Shown here in pieces: positions 19,136 to 29,821 of a stretch of DNA of 64,000 bases. The stretch is from Pantoea rwandensis. GTDB lineage: Bacteria; Pseudomonadota; Gammaproteobacteria; Enterobacterales; Enterobacteriaceae. The notes below the pieces were generated by a model. The model saw only the letters and a list, made by a program, of their open reading frames with translations. It was not told the DNA's origin and made no database searches. Location: the NCBI RefSeq assembly GCF_000759475.1, contig NZ_CP009454.1, positions 3,348,001 through 3,412,000 of the forward strand, in the 5' to 3' direction. Each line of letters starts with the position of its first letter. The first letter of the stretch is position 1. The position numbers and the translations under genes are program-made.

Positions 19136-20803
19136 ATGTTGACGAAAATGAAAATTGTGACTGCCATCATATTGATGCTGTTGGTATTCACCGCTATGCA
19201 GGCCATCTCCGGCTCGCTGTTTTTATCTTCCCTGATCGCTGGCCAGCATAACTTCACTGCCAGTAACCAACTATCGCATCAACAGCGTGAGTTCTCCGAC
19301 AGTTGGCAAACGCTGGTGAAAACGCGCGTCATTATCAACCGCGTCGCGATTCGCATCCTGAAAAATCAGACTGATGATGCTTCGCGCGCTGCCATTGGCA
19401 AGCTGCTGGTTTCCGCGGGCGCATCGCTTGATGAAGCTAAGCAGCACTTTGACCGCTACAAAAGTGTCCCACGGATTGCGGGGCAAAGTGCAGAGTCCGC
19501 CCAGCTCATTGAGAGCAAGTTCACGGCTTATTATCAGCTTTTAAACCAATCCGCCGCATTCCTAAAAGCCAACAACTACGCCGCCTATGGTGAGTTGGAT
19601 GCACAGCAGGCGCAGGATGATTTGGAAGCGGCCTACAAACAATGGCGTGGCGACAACGTGCAGTTGATCAATGCGCGCACTGCGGATAACGATAGCACTT
19701 ATCAGCATATGCTGGTGATGTTCGCCGTGATGGCAGTGATTGTGGTGCTGTTGTTGCTGGTGGTTTGGCTGCTGGTTCGCCGCATCCTGTTAGCGCCGAT
19801 GAAGCAAGTGCAGCAGCAGATGGAGCGCTTCGCCGAGGGCGATCTTTCTGCCAGTTTGACGATTGAAGGACACAGTGAAATGGCCGCCATTGCCGCGAGC
19901 CTCAACCATATGCAGCAAGCACTGCTAGGCACTATCAACAATGTTCGCGACAGTGCCGATGCCATTTTTGGCAGTGCCAGCGCGATCGCTAATGGGAACA
20001 ACGATCTCTCCTCCCGCACTGAGCAACAGGCCGCCTCGCTGGAAGAGACCGCCGCCAGCATGGAAGAGCTGACCGCCACCGTTAAACAGAATGCCGATAA
20101 CGCACGTCAGGCGACGCAGCTAGCGAAAACCGCGTCGGAAACGGCTGACCGAGGCGGCAACGTGGTCGATGGCGTCGTAAAAACCATGCGCGACATCGCC
20201 GACAGCTCGAAAAAAATCGCCGACATTACCAGCGTGATCGACGGCATTGCTTTCCAGACCAATATTCTGGCGCTGAATGCTGCCGTTGAGGCAGCGCGCG
20301 CAGGTGAACAGGGACGTGGCTTTGCGGTGGTCGCGGGTGAAGTACGTAATCTGGCACAGCGCAGTGCGCAGGCAGCGAAAGAGATTAAGCTGCTGATTGA
20401 GGGCTCCGTGCAGCGCGTCAATTTAGGCTCACAGCAGGTAAGCAGCGCCGGCGATACAATGCAGGAGATCGTCAGTGCGGTCACGCGCGTGACTGACATC
20501 ATGGGCGAAATTGCATCAGCTTCAGACGAGCAGAGTCGCGGTATCGACCAGATTGGTGTGGCAGTGAACGAGATGGATCGCGTGACGCAACAGAATGCCA
20601 CGCTGGTGCAGGAATCGGCTAACGCCTCGGCTTCGCTGGAGCAGCAAGCCAGCAGCTTGTCCTCGGCGGTGGCGCGCTTTAAAACCGGGACACGGGCTGT
20701 GATTGCACCGATAGCAAAAACCGTGAAAGCCCCTGTCGCAGCCACACCACGCGCTTTGCCCGCTGCCGCTGCGCACAGCAACGACAACTGGGAAACCTTC
20801 TGA
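19136..20803 (+). CDS. Methyl-accepting chemotaxis protein, Tsr-like
   Basis: A protein of 555 residues from the ATG at 19136, which aligns with the Tsr start (MLTKMKIVT). TM1 is about 7-32, the periplasmic four-helix domain is 33-190, TM2 is about 191-215, then HAMP and the long signalling coiled coil. The hairpin tip [34 protein letters not shown] is canonical. The C-terminal NWETF pentapeptide is present; it tethers CheR/CheB in high-abundance receptors. R64 and N68, which hold the ligand's alpha-carboxyl in Tsr, are conserved, but the position of Tsr T156 appears to be alanine. An amino-acid ligand is plausible; serine is not assured. Confidence 0.93.
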   Translation: MLTKMKIVTAIILMLLVFTAMQAISGSLFLSSLIAGQHNFTASNQLSHQQREFSDSWQTLVKTRVIINRVAIRILKNQTDDASRAAIGKLLVSAGASLDEAKQHFDRYKSVPRIAGQSAESAQLIESKFTAYYQLLNQSAAFLKANNYAAYGELDAQQAQDDLEAAYKQWRGDNVQLINARTADNDSTYQHMLVMFAVMAVIVVLLLLVVWLLVRRILLAPMKQVQQQMERFAEGDLSASLTIEGHSEMAAIAASLNHMQQALLGTINNVRDSADAIFGSASAIANGNNDLSSRTEQQAASLEETAASMEELTATVKQNADNARQATQLAKTASETADRGGNVVDGVVKTMRDIADSSKKIADITSVIDGIAFQTNILALNAAVEAARAGEQGRGFAVVAGEVRNLAQRSAQAAKEIKLLIEGSVQRVNLGSQQVSSAGDTMQEIVSAVTRVTDIMGEIASASDEQSRGIDQIGVAVNEMDRVTQQNATLVQESANASASLEQQASSLSSAVARFKTGTRAVIAPIAKTVKAPVAATPRALPAAAAHSNDNWETF

Positions 20804-20903
20804 GGTAACTGAAAACGAGGGGCGCCAAAAGTGGCGACCTGCTCGTCTGTTTAGCAATGGATGATTACGCAGTGCTCATTATTAAAAAGGGCACGATAGT
20901 GGA

Positions 20904-21107
20904 GGCGAGAGCGCCTCTGCTGCTGCAAGGGCTATCCGCAGCGCTGAGGCTTTTACGTTGGGCCAGGAGCCAGTCGCAGGGATGCGACTGGCAGTTCGGG
21001 TTGGCCAGGACGGCCTTACCCGAACGATCCGTCGGCACAATGTGGAAGCCGAAGGCACCGCGTCAGCGGCGCGAGGACCGCCTGGCACCAGCAGAGGTGC
21101 GCTGGCC
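20904..21107. repeat. Structured interspersed element, copy A
   Basis: A 204-bp element in the 417-bp gap (20804-21220) between the chemoreceptor and gsiD. The ends are complementary (20904-20922 with 21089-21107, mostly paired). A hairpin at 20969-20992 has stem GCCAGTCGC/GCGACTGGC and loop AGGGAT. A second at 20995-21024 has stem TTCGGGT/ACCCGAA, an inner GGCC/GGCC and loop AGGAC. The copy at 54602-54808 has the same architecture with different but still complementary stem bases. A 48-bp core (around 20921-20968) is identical in all three copies. I know of no named family for it. Confidence 0.75.
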
Positions 21108-21133
21108 CGCACTCCGGCATGCTCACCCAAACG

Positions 21134-21164
21134 AAAAAAAGCTGCCACTTTTAACCGTGGCAGC
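21134..21164 (-). terminator. Rho-independent terminator of gsiABCD
   Basis: GCTGCCAC (21141-21148) and GTGGCAGC (21157-21164) form an 8-bp stem. On the minus strand it is followed by seven T residues. It lies 57 bp beyond the gsiD stop. Confidence 0.85.
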
Positions 21165-21220
21165 CTTTGCGAAAATGACCTCAGCTGACGAACTCGGCCC
21201 CCTAAGGCGTGCAAACGGGA

Positions 21221-22126
21221 TCAGGTCTTTAACTTCGGATCCAACGCATCTCGCAGTCCATCCCCCAACAGATTAAACGCCAACACCGTCAGGAAAATCG
21301 CCAGACTGGGGAAGATCGCCACATGCGGCGCAATCACCATATCGGCCCGCGCTTCATTCAGCATCGCGCCCCACTCCGGCGTGGGCGGCTGTGCGCCCAG
21401 TCCGAGGAACGACAAACTCGCCGCCGTGATGATCGACGTGCCGATACGCATGGTGAAATAGACCACAATTGACGACACGGTACCGGGCAGAATGTGACGC
21501 ATAATAATCGTCCAGTCTGATGCGCCGATGCTGCGGGCTGATTCAATAAAAGTTTGGTGTTTCAGCACCAACGTATTGCCACGCACCAGACGAGCAAAGG
21601 CTGGAATACTGAAAATCGCCACCGCCACAATCACATTGCTCATGCCGCTGCCCATGATCGCCACCACCGCAATCGCCAGCAGAATGCCAGGGAAAGCAAA
21701 CAGCACGTCACAGATACGCATGGTAATGCGATCCCACCAGCCCTCGTAATAACCGGCCAGCAAGCCCAGTAACGTACCTATCAGCGCACCGATCGCCACC
21801 GAGAAAAAACCGGCAATCAGTGAAATACGCGTACCGACCAGTACGCGGCTAAATATGTCACGCCCCAGCGAATCCACACCAAACCAGTGCATCATCGATG
21901 GCCCATCATTCAGCCGGTCGTAGTCAAAATAGTTTTCTGCATCAAACGGGGCAATAAACGGGGCGATAAACGCCACCACAATCAACAGCAGCACAAATAA
22001 GCCCGCCACCATCGCCACATGTTGATGACGAAAGCGGCGCCAGAATTCACGCCACGGCGTACGTACCCGGGTTTCCGTCATCATCGGCATGGTTTTCAAT
22101 GCCGCTGCGCGTCGCCAGTTTTTCAA
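21221..22126 (-). CDS. gsiD: Glutathione ABC transporter permease GsiD
   Basis: A protein of 301 residues (E. coli GsiD 303). It is an inner-membrane permease of the glutathione importer. The family EAA region [22 protein letters not shown] and the end [18 protein letters not shown] match E. coli. I choose the TTG at 22126 because AAGGAG lies six bases upstream and the next residues KNWRRAA align with the E. coli start MRLFNWRRQ; longer ATG frames reach back into gsiC. It starts 10 bp after gsiC. Confidence 0.93.
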   Translation of the reverse strand: MKNWRRAAALKTMPMMTETRVRTPWREFWRRFRHQHVAMVAGLFVLLLIVVAFIAPFIAPFDAENYFDYDRLNDGPSMMHWFGVDSLGRDIFSRVLVGTRISLIAGFFSVAIGALIGTLLGLLAGYYEGWWDRITMRICDVLFAFPGILLAIAVVAIMGSGMSNVIVAVAIFSIPAFARLVRGNTLVLKHQTFIESARSIGASDWTIIMRHILPGTVSSIVVYFTMRIGTSIITAASLSFLGLGAQPPTPEWGAMLNEARADMVIAPHVAIFPSLAIFLTVLAFNLLGDGLRDALDPKLKT

Positions 22127-22136
22127 GTGCGACTCC

Positions 22137-23057
22137 TTACCTGTAACGGATGGCCGGGTTGATCGCCGCATACAGCATATCGACAATCAAATTGATCAAA
22201 ATGAACTCCAGCGAGAACAGCAGCACCTCGGCTTGAATGACCGGGTAATCGCGCATCTCAACAGAATCCACCAACAGGCGGCCTAAACCTGGCCAGTTAA
22301 ACACCACCTCCACCACAATCGAGCCACCCAGCAGGAAACCAAACTGCAGGCCCATCATGGTCACCACCGGGATCATCGCATTGCGCAGACCGTGTTTGAC
22401 CACCACCAGCGACTCACGTACCCCTTTGGCGCGCGCGGTACGCATGTAATCTTCCTGCATCACCTCGACAAACGAGGCGCGGGTAAAGCGTGCCATCACC
22501 GCCGCCACGGCTGCACCCAGGGTTATCGAAGGCAGAATGTAGTGTTTCCAGCTGTCGGCACCGACGGTTGGCAGCCAACCCAGCTCAACAGAGAACACCT
22601 GCATCAGCAGCATGCCTAAGGCGAAAGCGGGAAAAGAGATACCAGACACAGCCAGCGTCATACCGATGCGATCGGGCCAGCGGTTGCGCCAGACGGCCGA
22701 TGTAATGCCGATGGTCATACCGAAAATCACCGCCCATACCATGCTGGTCAGCGTCAGCCATAGCGTTGGGAAGAAGCGTGCAGCAATCTCTTCCGAGACC
22801 GGACGTTTCGATACCATCGACTGGCCGAAATCCCCCTGCAAGGCATTGAGAATAAAGTGCCAGAACTGCTGGATCAGCGGTTGGTCGAGGCCCAGCTCCT
22901 GGCGCACCAGTGCCACCACTGAGGCATCCGCTTCCGGACCCGCGATCAGGCGCGCCGGATCGCCCGGCAGCAGGTGGACAAATAAGAACACCAGCACCGC
23001 AACAATCAGCAGCGTGGGGATTAACCCCAGTAGTCGTTTGAGAAAATAGTTGAGCAT
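22137..23057 (-). CDS. gsiC: Glutathione ABC transporter permease GsiC
   Basis: A protein of 306 residues, the same as E. coli. It has six membrane helices and the oligopeptide-permease signature: the N-terminal [14 protein letters not shown], then [31 protein letters not shown] as the EAA loop. It forms the channel with GsiD. It lies 49 bp after gsiB. Confidence 0.95.
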   Translation of the reverse strand: MLNYFLKRLLGLIPTLLIVAVLVFLFVHLLPGDPARLIAGPEADASVVALVRQELGLDQPLIQQFWHFILNALQGDFGQSMVSKRPVSEEIAARFFPTLWLTLTSMVWAVIFGMTIGITSAVWRNRWPDRIGMTLAVSGISFPAFALGMLLMQVFSVELGWLPTVGADSWKHYILPSITLGAAVAAVMARFTRASFVEVMQEDYMRTARAKGVRESLVVVKHGLRNAMIPVVTMMGLQFGFLLGGSIVVEVVFNWPGLGRLLVDSVEMRDYPVIQAEVLLFSLEFILINLIVDMLYAAINPAIRYR

Positions 23058-23106
23058 GCAAAATCCTGCGCAGCAACGGCCAGCCTCGCAAGGCTGGCCT
23101 TGCCAG

Positions 23107-24642
23107 TTACTTCAGATCCGCCTCATCAAAATTGAATGAGGTATCGGGCATGACATAAAAACCGGTGAGGTTTTTATTGTTCGCGGAGAGCAACTGCTCA
23201 ACCACCAGCGGAATCCACGGATGATCGTTCCAGATACGATCCTGAGCGTCTTTGTACAGTTTGGCTTTCTGCTCACGATCGGTGGTTTTCAATGCATCAC
23301 TCAGATCTTTATCCACCTGCGGATTGCTGTAGAACGCCGTGTTAAAGATAGCTGGCGGCCAGGAGGTGGTGGCAAACAGCGGCATCAGTGCCCAATCTGC
23401 TTCACCGGTCGAAGCCGACCAGCCCGTGTAGAACATGCGGACACCGCTCTCTTTCTGCCCTTTACTCTCGACTTCTGCGGCACGTTGGCCAGCATCCATC
23501 GCGGTGACTTTAACCTTCACGCCGACCTGCGCCAGCTGCTGCTGAGTGAACTGCAACACTTTCTGCGCCGTGCTGTGGTTGTGAGAGGACCACAGTGTGG
23601 TCTCGAAACCGTTCGGGAAACCGGCTTCCTTCAACAGTTCACGCGCTTTGGCCGGATCATATTTGATTGCCGGATAGGTCTGCGCAAAATCAATCGCCGG
23701 CGGCACGATGCCGGTAGCCGGTGTGGCATAACCCGCAAACGCCACTTTGACCAGCGCCTCACGGTTAATGGCGTACTCCAGCGCTTCACGCACTTTCGGG
23801 TTATCAAACGGCTTCTGCGTCACGTTGAGGCTGATGTAACGCTGCATAATCGATGGCGTGGTGACGACGTCGAGTTTGCTGTTGCCCTGCAGCAATTTCG
23901 CCTGCTCAAACGGTACCGGGAATGCAAAGGTCGCTTCGCCGGTCTGCAACATCGCCGCACGGGTATTGTTGTCTACTACCGGGCGGAAAGTGATGCTGTC
24001 CAGCTTCGGATAGCCTTTCTTCCAGTAGCCATCCCACTTCTTCACTTTGACGAAGTCGGTCTGATTCCAGGTGACAAACTCATACGGACCGGTCCCCACC
24101 GGATGGAAGCCAATGTCCTTACCGTATTTCTTCAGGGCGGTGGGTGAAATCATCACTGCCGCCGGGTGTGCCAGATTGTTGATGAAGGCCGAGAACGGCT
24201 GCTTCAGCGTAATCTTCACCGTGGTCGGATCCACCGCCTCGGTGCTGGCGACATACTTAAACAGGTTATAACGCTTGAGATGATTATCCGGATTGCTGGC
24301 ACGGTCGATGTTGGCCTTCACCGCTTCAGCATTGAAATCGGTGCCGTCCTGAAACTTCACGCCCGAGCGCAGTTTGATGGTGTAAGTTAAGCCATCACTG
24401 CTCGCCTGATAGCTTTCCGCCAGCACGTTTTGCAGCTTCATGTCCTTATCAAAGCCGAACAGTCCCTGATAGAACGCCTTGGCCACCGACTGCGACAATG
24501 TGTCATTGGCGTCGTACGGATCCATAGTGGTAAAGGTTGACGCCACAGCAATTACCGCGTCCTTCGCTGCCCACGCTGGCATTGCCAACGCTGAACTCAA
24601 CAACCCGGCAGTGATAACCCCTTTTCGCATAATGTGGTGCAT
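23107..24642 (-). CDS. gsiB: Glutathione-binding periplasmic protein GsiB
   Basis: A protein of 511 residues (E. coli 512) from the ATG at 24642, nine bases behind AGGAG; the frame stays open 58 codons upstream into gsiA. The signal peptide ends [11 protein letters not shown]. It belongs to SBP family 5: [46 protein letters not shown] and [28 protein letters not shown] match E. coli GsiB nearly residue by residue. It captures glutathione in the periplasm. Confidence 0.95.
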   Translation of the reverse strand: MHHIMRKGVITAGLLSSALAMPAWAAKDAVIAVASTFTTMDPYDANDTLSQSVAKAFYQGLFGFDKDMKLQNVLAESYQASSDGLTYTIKLRSGVKFQDGTDFNAEAVKANIDRASNPDNHLKRYNLFKYVASTEAVDPTTVKITLKQPFSAFINNLAHPAAVMISPTALKKYGKDIGFHPVGTGPYEFVTWNQTDFVKVKKWDGYWKKGYPKLDSITFRPVVDNNTRAAMLQTGEATFAFPVPFEQAKLLQGNSKLDVVTTPSIMQRYISLNVTQKPFDNPKVREALEYAINREALVKVAFAGYATPATGIVPPAIDFAQTYPAIKYDPAKARELLKEAGFPNGFETTLWSSHNHSTAQKVLQFTQQQLAQVGVKVKVTAMDAGQRAAEVESKGQKESGVRMFYTGWSASTGEADWALMPLFATTSWPPAIFNTAFYSNPQVDKDLSDALKTTDREQKAKLYKDAQDRIWNDHPWIPLVVEQLLSANNKNLTGFYVMPDTSFNFDEADLK

Positions 24643-24706
24643 TGTTATCGTTCTCCTGTAATCCCTGTCATGCGCGGCATCCGTGGATGACGCGGTTGCT
24701 TGCTGC

Positions 24707-26563
24707 TCAGGCGCCGCTAATGGCGTGGCGGGCAACAAAATGCCCCGGTGCCACTTCCAGTAACGGTGCCACTTCTGGCTCATCACCCAAGGGGCGAATC
24801 GGGCTGGGGATCTCATCCACCATTAATGCCCGCTCACGATGACGGTGCGCCGGATCGGCGACCGGCACCGCGGCCATCAGTTTTTTGGTATAGGGATGGC
24901 GCGGCTGCTCAAACACCGCCTGGCGCGGCCCCATTTCCACAATCTGTCCGAGATACATGACGGCCACGCGATGGCTGATGCGTTCTACCACCGCCATATC
25001 GTGAGAAATAAATAAGAAGGCGATACCAAACTCGCGCTGCAAGTCGAGCATCAGGTTAATGATTTGCGCCTGAATTGAGACGTCCAGCGCCGAGACTGAC
25101 TCATCGGCAATCACCACTTTAGGATTCAGCGCCAGCGCACGGGCGATGCAGATACGCTGACGCTGACCGCCTGAAAACTCGTGTGGATAGCGCTGCGCAT
25201 GCTCCGGCAGCAAGCCAACGCGCTCCAGCAGCCAGGCTACGCGCTTCTCCGCCTGTTGCCGATCCATGGTTTTATGCACCAGCAGCGGTTCCATAATCGA
25301 GAAACCCACCGTCAGGCGCGGATCGAGCGAGGCGTAAGGATCCTGAAAAATGAACTGAATATCGCGCCGCAGCGAAGCCAGCGCGTTGCCCTGCAGTGCA
25401 TCAATGCGCTGACCATTGAAAGTAATCGTGCCGCCCTGGCTGGCGACTAAGCGCAGCAGCGATCGACCGGTAGTGGATTTTCCGCAGCCGGACTCACCGA
25501 CCAGCGCCAGCGTCTCGCCGGCGTGCAGATCAAAGCTGACCTTCTCCACCGCATGCACACGGCGCTTAACGCGATTCAGTAAACCACCACGAACATCAAA
25601 GCGCGTCACCAGGTTGCGCACCTGCAAAATCGGCGGTTCATCGCTGCGCACCGTATCCTGTGGTGTCGCCACTTCTTCACGACCATTGGTGTGCAGCAAC
25701 GGGAATTTGGCCGGCAGCGGCTGGCCGCTCATCGCCCCCAACTTCGGTACTGCCGCCAGCAAGGCGCGGGTGTAAGGCTGTTGCGGCGCATCAAACAGCT
25801 GCTGCACCGGCGCACGCTCAACCACATCGCCGCGATACATCACCTGCACGCGGTCGGCCATCTCCGCCACCACGCCCATGTCGTGAGTGATAAAAATCAC
25901 CCCCATCTGCATCTCTTTTTGCAGCACGCGAATCAGCTGCAGAATTTGCGCCTGGATGGTCACGTCCAGCGCGGTGGTGGGTTCATCGGCAATCAGCAGC
26001 GCCGGTTTGCACGACAGCGCCATGGCAATCATCACGCGTTGACGCATGCCGCCAGAGAGTTGATGCGGAAAACGCGATAACACATTATGGGCTTCAGGTA
26101 TGCGCACCAGATCCAGCATACGCCGCGCTTCGGCCTGCGCTTGCTGGTGGCTTTTGCCCTGATGTAAACGGATGGATTCGGCGATCTGCTCACCCACGGT
26201 GAAAACCGGGTTGAGTGAGGTCATCGGCTCCTGGAAAATCATCGCCATATCGGCACCGCGCACTTTGCGCATCTGGCTGGCGGTGGCGCGCATCACATCC
26301 AGCACCTCGCCGTTACGTCGACGCAGGCGGATATCGCCACTGACATCGCAGCCCGTCTGCTGAATCAAGCGCATCAGCGCCAGCGACGTGACCGATTTGC
26401 CCGAACCGGATTCGCCAACCAGTGCCAGCGTTTCCCCACGATGCAAATCCAGCGACAGGTGACGAACCGCTTCGGTGATTCGCCCTTCATGCTCAAACCG
26501 TACGTTGAGGTCACGCACCGCCAAAACCTGCTCGGGTGCAAACTGCTGATGCTGCTGCGTCAT
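24707..26563 (-). CDS. gsiA: Glutathione ABC transporter ATPase GsiA (fused double domain)
   Basis: A protein of 618 residues (E. coli 623) with two complete ABC domains in one chain. The first has Walker A GESGSGKS (near 53), signature LSGGMRQR and Walker B LLIADEP. The second has Walker A GESGCGKS (near 362), signature FSGGQRQR and VVIADES. An oligopeptide-type C-terminal extension follows each. It starts 9 bp after iaaA, giving an operon iaaA-gsiABCD, as in E. coli. Confidence 0.96.
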   Translation of the reverse strand: MTQQHQQFAPEQVLAVRDLNVRFEHEGRITEAVRHLSLDLHRGETLALVGESGSGKSVTSLALMRLIQQTGCDVSGDIRLRRRNGEVLDVMRATASQMRKVRGADMAMIFQEPMTSLNPVFTVGEQIAESIRLHQGKSHQQAQAEARRMLDLVRIPEAHNVLSRFPHQLSGGMRQRVMIAMALSCKPALLIADEPTTALDVTIQAQILQLIRVLQKEMQMGVIFITHDMGVVAEMADRVQVMYRGDVVERAPVQQLFDAPQQPYTRALLAAVPKLGAMSGQPLPAKFPLLHTNGREEVATPQDTVRSDEPPILQVRNLVTRFDVRGGLLNRVKRRVHAVEKVSFDLHAGETLALVGESGCGKSTTGRSLLRLVASQGGTITFNGQRIDALQGNALASLRRDIQFIFQDPYASLDPRLTVGFSIMEPLLVHKTMDRQQAEKRVAWLLERVGLLPEHAQRYPHEFSGGQRQRICIARALALNPKVVIADESVSALDVSIQAQIINLMLDLQREFGIAFLFISHDMAVVERISHRVAVMYLGQIVEMGPRQAVFEQPRHPYTKKLMAAVPVADPAHRHRERALMVDEIPSPIRPLGDEPEVAPLLEVAPGHFVARHAISGA

Positions 26564-26572
26564 GCCTGCTCC

Positions 26573-27538
26573 TTAGCTATCGCGGTAAATCGCTACCTCG
26601 ACTTCGCCACCGACATAGGCGAATCCCCGATACATCCCTTCGCTGTTGAAGGGCAGCGCCACATTGCCGTGGCTGTCGACGGCAATCAGCCCGCCGCTGC
26701 CTTCCAGCTCCTGCACTTTGTCATGAATCACGTTGGCGGTGGCTTGCTGCAGGCTACGGCCACCGTACTCCATCTGTGCAGAAACGTCATACGCTGCCAG
26801 AGTACGAATAAACACTTCACCGGTGCCGGTACAAGAGACCGCCACGGTTTCATTATTAGCGTAGCAGCCCGCTCCGACGAGTGGGGAATCACCCACGCGC
26901 CCGACCTGCTTGTTGGTCATGCCGCCGGTTGAGGTCGCAGCGGCCAGATTACCCTGAAGATCGAGCGCCACGGCACCCACGGTGCCGAATTTGCGATCGG
27001 GGTCGAGCGGATCGTCGCTGTGACTTTGCGCGGCGCCATCATGGTCGAGCACCATCTGCTGGCTGCTGAGCGCACGCTGTAATTGCTCCCAGCGTTCAGG
27101 CGTGGAGAAGAAATCCGGTGCAACCTGTTCCAGCCCCTGTTCAGCGGCAAAGGCTTCTGCCCCCGCACCGATAAACAGCACGTGAGGGCTGTTTTCCATT
27201 ACTTTACGCGCCGCCAGAATCGGGTTACGAATGTGATTCACGCCCGCCACCGCACCGACATCGAGGGTACGACCATCCATAATGCTGGCATCGAGTTCGT
27301 GGGTGCCCTGATGGGTAAACACCGCGCCTTTGCCTGCGTTGAACAGTGGGCACTCCTCCAGCAACCGCACCGCCTCGGTCACCGCATCCAGCGCACTGCC
27401 GCCTGCAGCCAAAATCTGCTGGCCTGCGGTAACGATTGCGTTCAGTTGCTGACGATAGTGCTGCTCTTTTTCGGCGCTCATGGCGGCACGCGTGATTGCG
27501 CCCGCACCGCCGTGAATTGCGATAACTGCTTTAGCCAT
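26573..27538 (-). CDS. iaaA: Isoaspartyl peptidase / L-asparaginase IaaA
   Basis: A protein of 321 residues, the same as E. coli. It is an N-terminal nucleophile hydrolase that cleaves beta-aspartyl dipeptides and asparagine. The proenzyme self-cleaves before T186 in FGTVGAV, giving alpha and beta subunits. The substrate-site GRVGDSPLVGAGCYAN and GTGEVF are present. It heads the glutathione-import operon. The 228-bp divergent region to moeA (27539-27766) carries no recognised operator. Confidence 0.95.
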   Translation of the reverse strand: MAKAVIAIHGGAGAITRAAMSAEKEQHYRQQLNAIVTAGQQILAAGGSALDAVTEAVRLLEECPLFNAGKGAVFTHQGTHELDASIMDGRTLDVGAVAGVNHIRNPILAARKVMENSPHVLFIGAGAEAFAAEQGLEQVAPDFFSTPERWEQLQRALSSQQMVLDHDGAAQSHSDDPLDPDRKFGTVGAVALDLQGNLAAATSTGGMTNKQVGRVGDSPLVGAGCYANNETVAVSCTGTGEVFIRTLAAYDVSAQMEYGGRSLQQATANVIHDKVQELEGSGGLIAVDSHGNVALPFNSEGMYRGFAYVGGEVEVAIYRDS

Positions 27539-27766
27539 AACCGGTACCCTGTCAGGAAATCAGAGCCAAAAACACTGATTTAGAATGGTTTTCATCTTTT
27601 TTTGGCAATTTTCGACTATAGAAAGGCACTCCCGGCTTGTAAAGCAGAAAGTGTATCTCCGGTCATAACCTTTTAATGTGGATTATGCTTTTTTAGTCGC
27701 ATGTGACTCGGCAGGCAAATGCCACCATAATAGGCAGCATCTGAAATTCATCACGCAGAGACAGAC

Positions 27767-29002
27767 ATGGAACCTTTCACCGCAGGATTAATCTCCCTCG
27801 AAGACGCGCAGCAAAAAATGCTGCAACAGCTTACCCCCATCAGCGATAGCCTCAGCGTCTCGCTGTTTGAAGCAGCAGGACGCATCACGGCAAAACCGGT
27901 CACTTCTCCGCTGGATGTGCCACCGTTCGATAATTCCGCAATGGACGGTTATGCCCTACGTCTCAGCGATATCTCGCCAGAACATGTGTTTCCCGTTGCG
28001 GGCAAAGCCTTTGCCGGTGCACCGTTCAACGGCGAATGGCCCGCTGGCAGCGTGATTCGTATTATGACCGGTGCGCCGATTCCGGCAGGCTGCGATGCGG
28101 TGGTGATGCAGGAGCAAACCGAACAGCGTGCGGGTGGCATCGCCCTCACCGCCGCCGTGACACCCGGGCAAAATATCCGCCGTATTGGTGAAGACATTCA
28201 GGCTGGCAAACAGGTGCTGGAGGCGGGGGTTCGCCTCGGTGCCGCCGAGTTGCCGCTGCTGGCTTCACTGGGGATTGCCGAAGTGAGCGTGCTGCGCAAA
28301 CTGCGCGTGGCGATTTTCTCCACCGGCGATGAATTGCAGGCGGTGGGCCAGCCTTTGGCTGACGGGCAAATCTACGACACCAACCGCTTTACCGTATCGT
28401 TGATGCTCAACAAACTGGGCTGCGAAGTGATCGATTTGGGCGTGATTGCGGACGATCCCGAGGCGCTGCGCCAGGCGTTCAGCGAGGCCGATCGTCAGGC
28501 AGATGTGGTGATCAGTACCGGCGGTGTGTCCGTCGGCGAGGCGGATTTCACCAAAGCGATGCTGGAAGAGTTAGGCGTGATTACCTTCTGGAAACTGGCG
28601 ATGAAGCCGGGCAAACCGTTCGCTTTTGGCCGTTTAGCGAACAGTTGGTTCTGCGGCCTGCCTGGCAATCCCGTATCAGCTACCGTGACCTTCTATCAGC
28701 TGGTGCAACCGCTTCTGGCGACCCTCACCGGCCAGACCACGCGCATTATGCCGCTGCGCCAACGCGCTCGCGCTATCCAGCGTTTGAAAAAATCGCCTGG
28801 CCGCCTCGATTTTCAGCGCGGCATTCTCAGTCGTGGTGAAGACGGCGTACTGGAAGTCCGCAGCACCGGCGCCCAGGGTTCACACGTGTTTAGCTCTTTC
28901 GCCCTGGCCGACTGTTTTATTGTGCTAGACCGCGATCGTGCGGATGTGGAGCCCGGCGAATGGGTTGAGGTTGAAGTTTTCAATAGCCTGCTGGAGGGCT
29001 AA
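27767..29002 (+). CDS. moeA: Molybdopterin molybdenumtransferase MoeA
   Basis: A protein of 411 residues (E. coli 411). It inserts molybdate into adenylylated molybdopterin. The motifs [43 protein letters not shown] and [12 protein letters not shown] form the MoeA/MogA active site. The C-terminal domain IV contains [19 protein letters not shown]. Its stop overlaps the moeB start (TAATG), so the two are translationally coupled. Confidence 0.97.
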   Translation: MEPFTAGLISLEDAQQKMLQQLTPISDSLSVSLFEAAGRITAKPVTSPLDVPPFDNSAMDGYALRLSDISPEHVFPVAGKAFAGAPFNGEWPAGSVIRIMTGAPIPAGCDAVVMQEQTEQRAGGIALTAAVTPGQNIRRIGEDIQAGKQVLEAGVRLGAAELPLLASLGIAEVSVLRKLRVAIFSTGDELQAVGQPLADGQIYDTNRFTVSLMLNKLGCEVIDLGVIADDPEALRQAFSEADRQADVVISTGGVSVGEADFTKAMLEELGVITFWKLAMKPGKPFAFGRLANSWFCGLPGNPVSATVTFYQLVQPLLATLTGQTTRIMPLRQRARAIQRLKKSPGRLDFQRGILSRGEDGVLEVRSTGAQGSHVFSSFALADCFIVLDRDRADVEPGEWVEVEVFNSLLEG

Positions 29003-29757
29003 TGAGCGTCGAACTGAGCCATGAGGAGATGCTGCGTTACAACCGTCAGATCATACTGCGGGATTTTGATTTTGACGGTCAGGAGAAGCTTAAAGCCTCG
29101 CGCGTTTTGCTCGTCGGACTCGGCGGACTCGGCTGTGCTGCTGCACCCTATCTTGCTTCGGCTGGCGTGGGCCATCTTACCTTGCTGGATTTCGACACCG
29201 TTAGCCTCAGTAACCTGCAGCGCCAGATTCTGCACAGTGATGCCACCCTCGGTCAGCCCAAGGTGGAGTCTGCGCGTCAGCAACTGTCGGCGATGAATCC
29301 TTATTGCCAGCTTGAAGCGATTGATGCACAGCTGGATGATGCCCAACTCAGCGCCCTGATCGCGCGCCATGATGCGGTACTGGACTGTACTGATAACGTC
29401 AGTGCGCGTGAACAGATCAATCGTCTGTGTTTCCAGCACAAGGTGCCGCTGATTTCCGGTGCGGCCATTCGTATGGAAGGTCAACTCAGCGTGTTTACCT
29501 GGCAGCAGGACGAGCCGTGTTATCGCTGTATTAGCCGCTTGTTTGGCGATCAGACATTAAGCTGCGTGGAAGCCGGCGTGCTGGCGCCGTTGGTCGGTGT
29601 CATTGGTGCGATGCAAGCTTTAGAGGCCATAAAAGTGCTAACGGCGCTAGGGCAACCTGCCCGTTCACGCCTGTTGATCTATGACGCGATGAGTGCAGAA
29701 TTCCGTAGCATGAAGGTGATGCAGGACAGGCATTGCGAGGTGTGCGGGAAACCATGA
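29002..29757 (+). CDS. moeB: Molybdopterin-synthase adenylyltransferase MoeB
   Basis: A protein of 251 residues (E. coli 249). It is an E1-like enzyme that adenylates the C-terminus of MoaD. It has the nucleotide loop GLGGLGCAAAPYLASAG, DFDTVSLSNLQRQ, and two zinc CxxC pairs (CYRC near 174 and CEVC near the C-terminus). It shares one base with moeA. Confidence 0.97.
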   Translation: MSVELSHEEMLRYNRQIILRDFDFDGQEKLKASRVLLVGLGGLGCAAAPYLASAGVGHLTLLDFDTVSLSNLQRQILHSDATLGQPKVESARQQLSAMNPYCQLEAIDAQLDDAQLSALIARHDAVLDCTDNVSAREQINRLCFQHKVPLISGAAIRMEGQLSVFTWQQDEPCYRCISRLFGDQTLSCVEAGVLAPLVGVIGAMQALEAIKVLTALGQPARSRLLIYDAMSAEFRSMKVMQDRHCEVCGKP

Positions 29758-29768
29758 TTTCCCGAAAA

Positions 29769-29800
29769 TAATAACGGCGCGATTCTCCGCGCCGTTATTA
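29769..29800. terminator. Bidirectional terminator between moeB and ybiT
   Basis: A 13-bp stem (29769-29781 with 29788-29800, core ACGGCGCG/CGCGCCGT) with loop ATTCTC lies between convergent genes. AT-rich flanks serve as partial U-runs, better on the minus side. Confidence 0.75.
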
Positions 29801-29821
29801 CTGTCATTCAATCATTTATAA

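Noticed and set aside
20882..21214. Minus-strand ORF of 110 codons sharing the peptide PRAADAVPSAST with another ORF at 54355-54813
   Set aside because: Both are translations of the structured repeat; the similarity follows from DNA repeats, there is no RBS, and the changes between copies preserve base pairing rather than codons.
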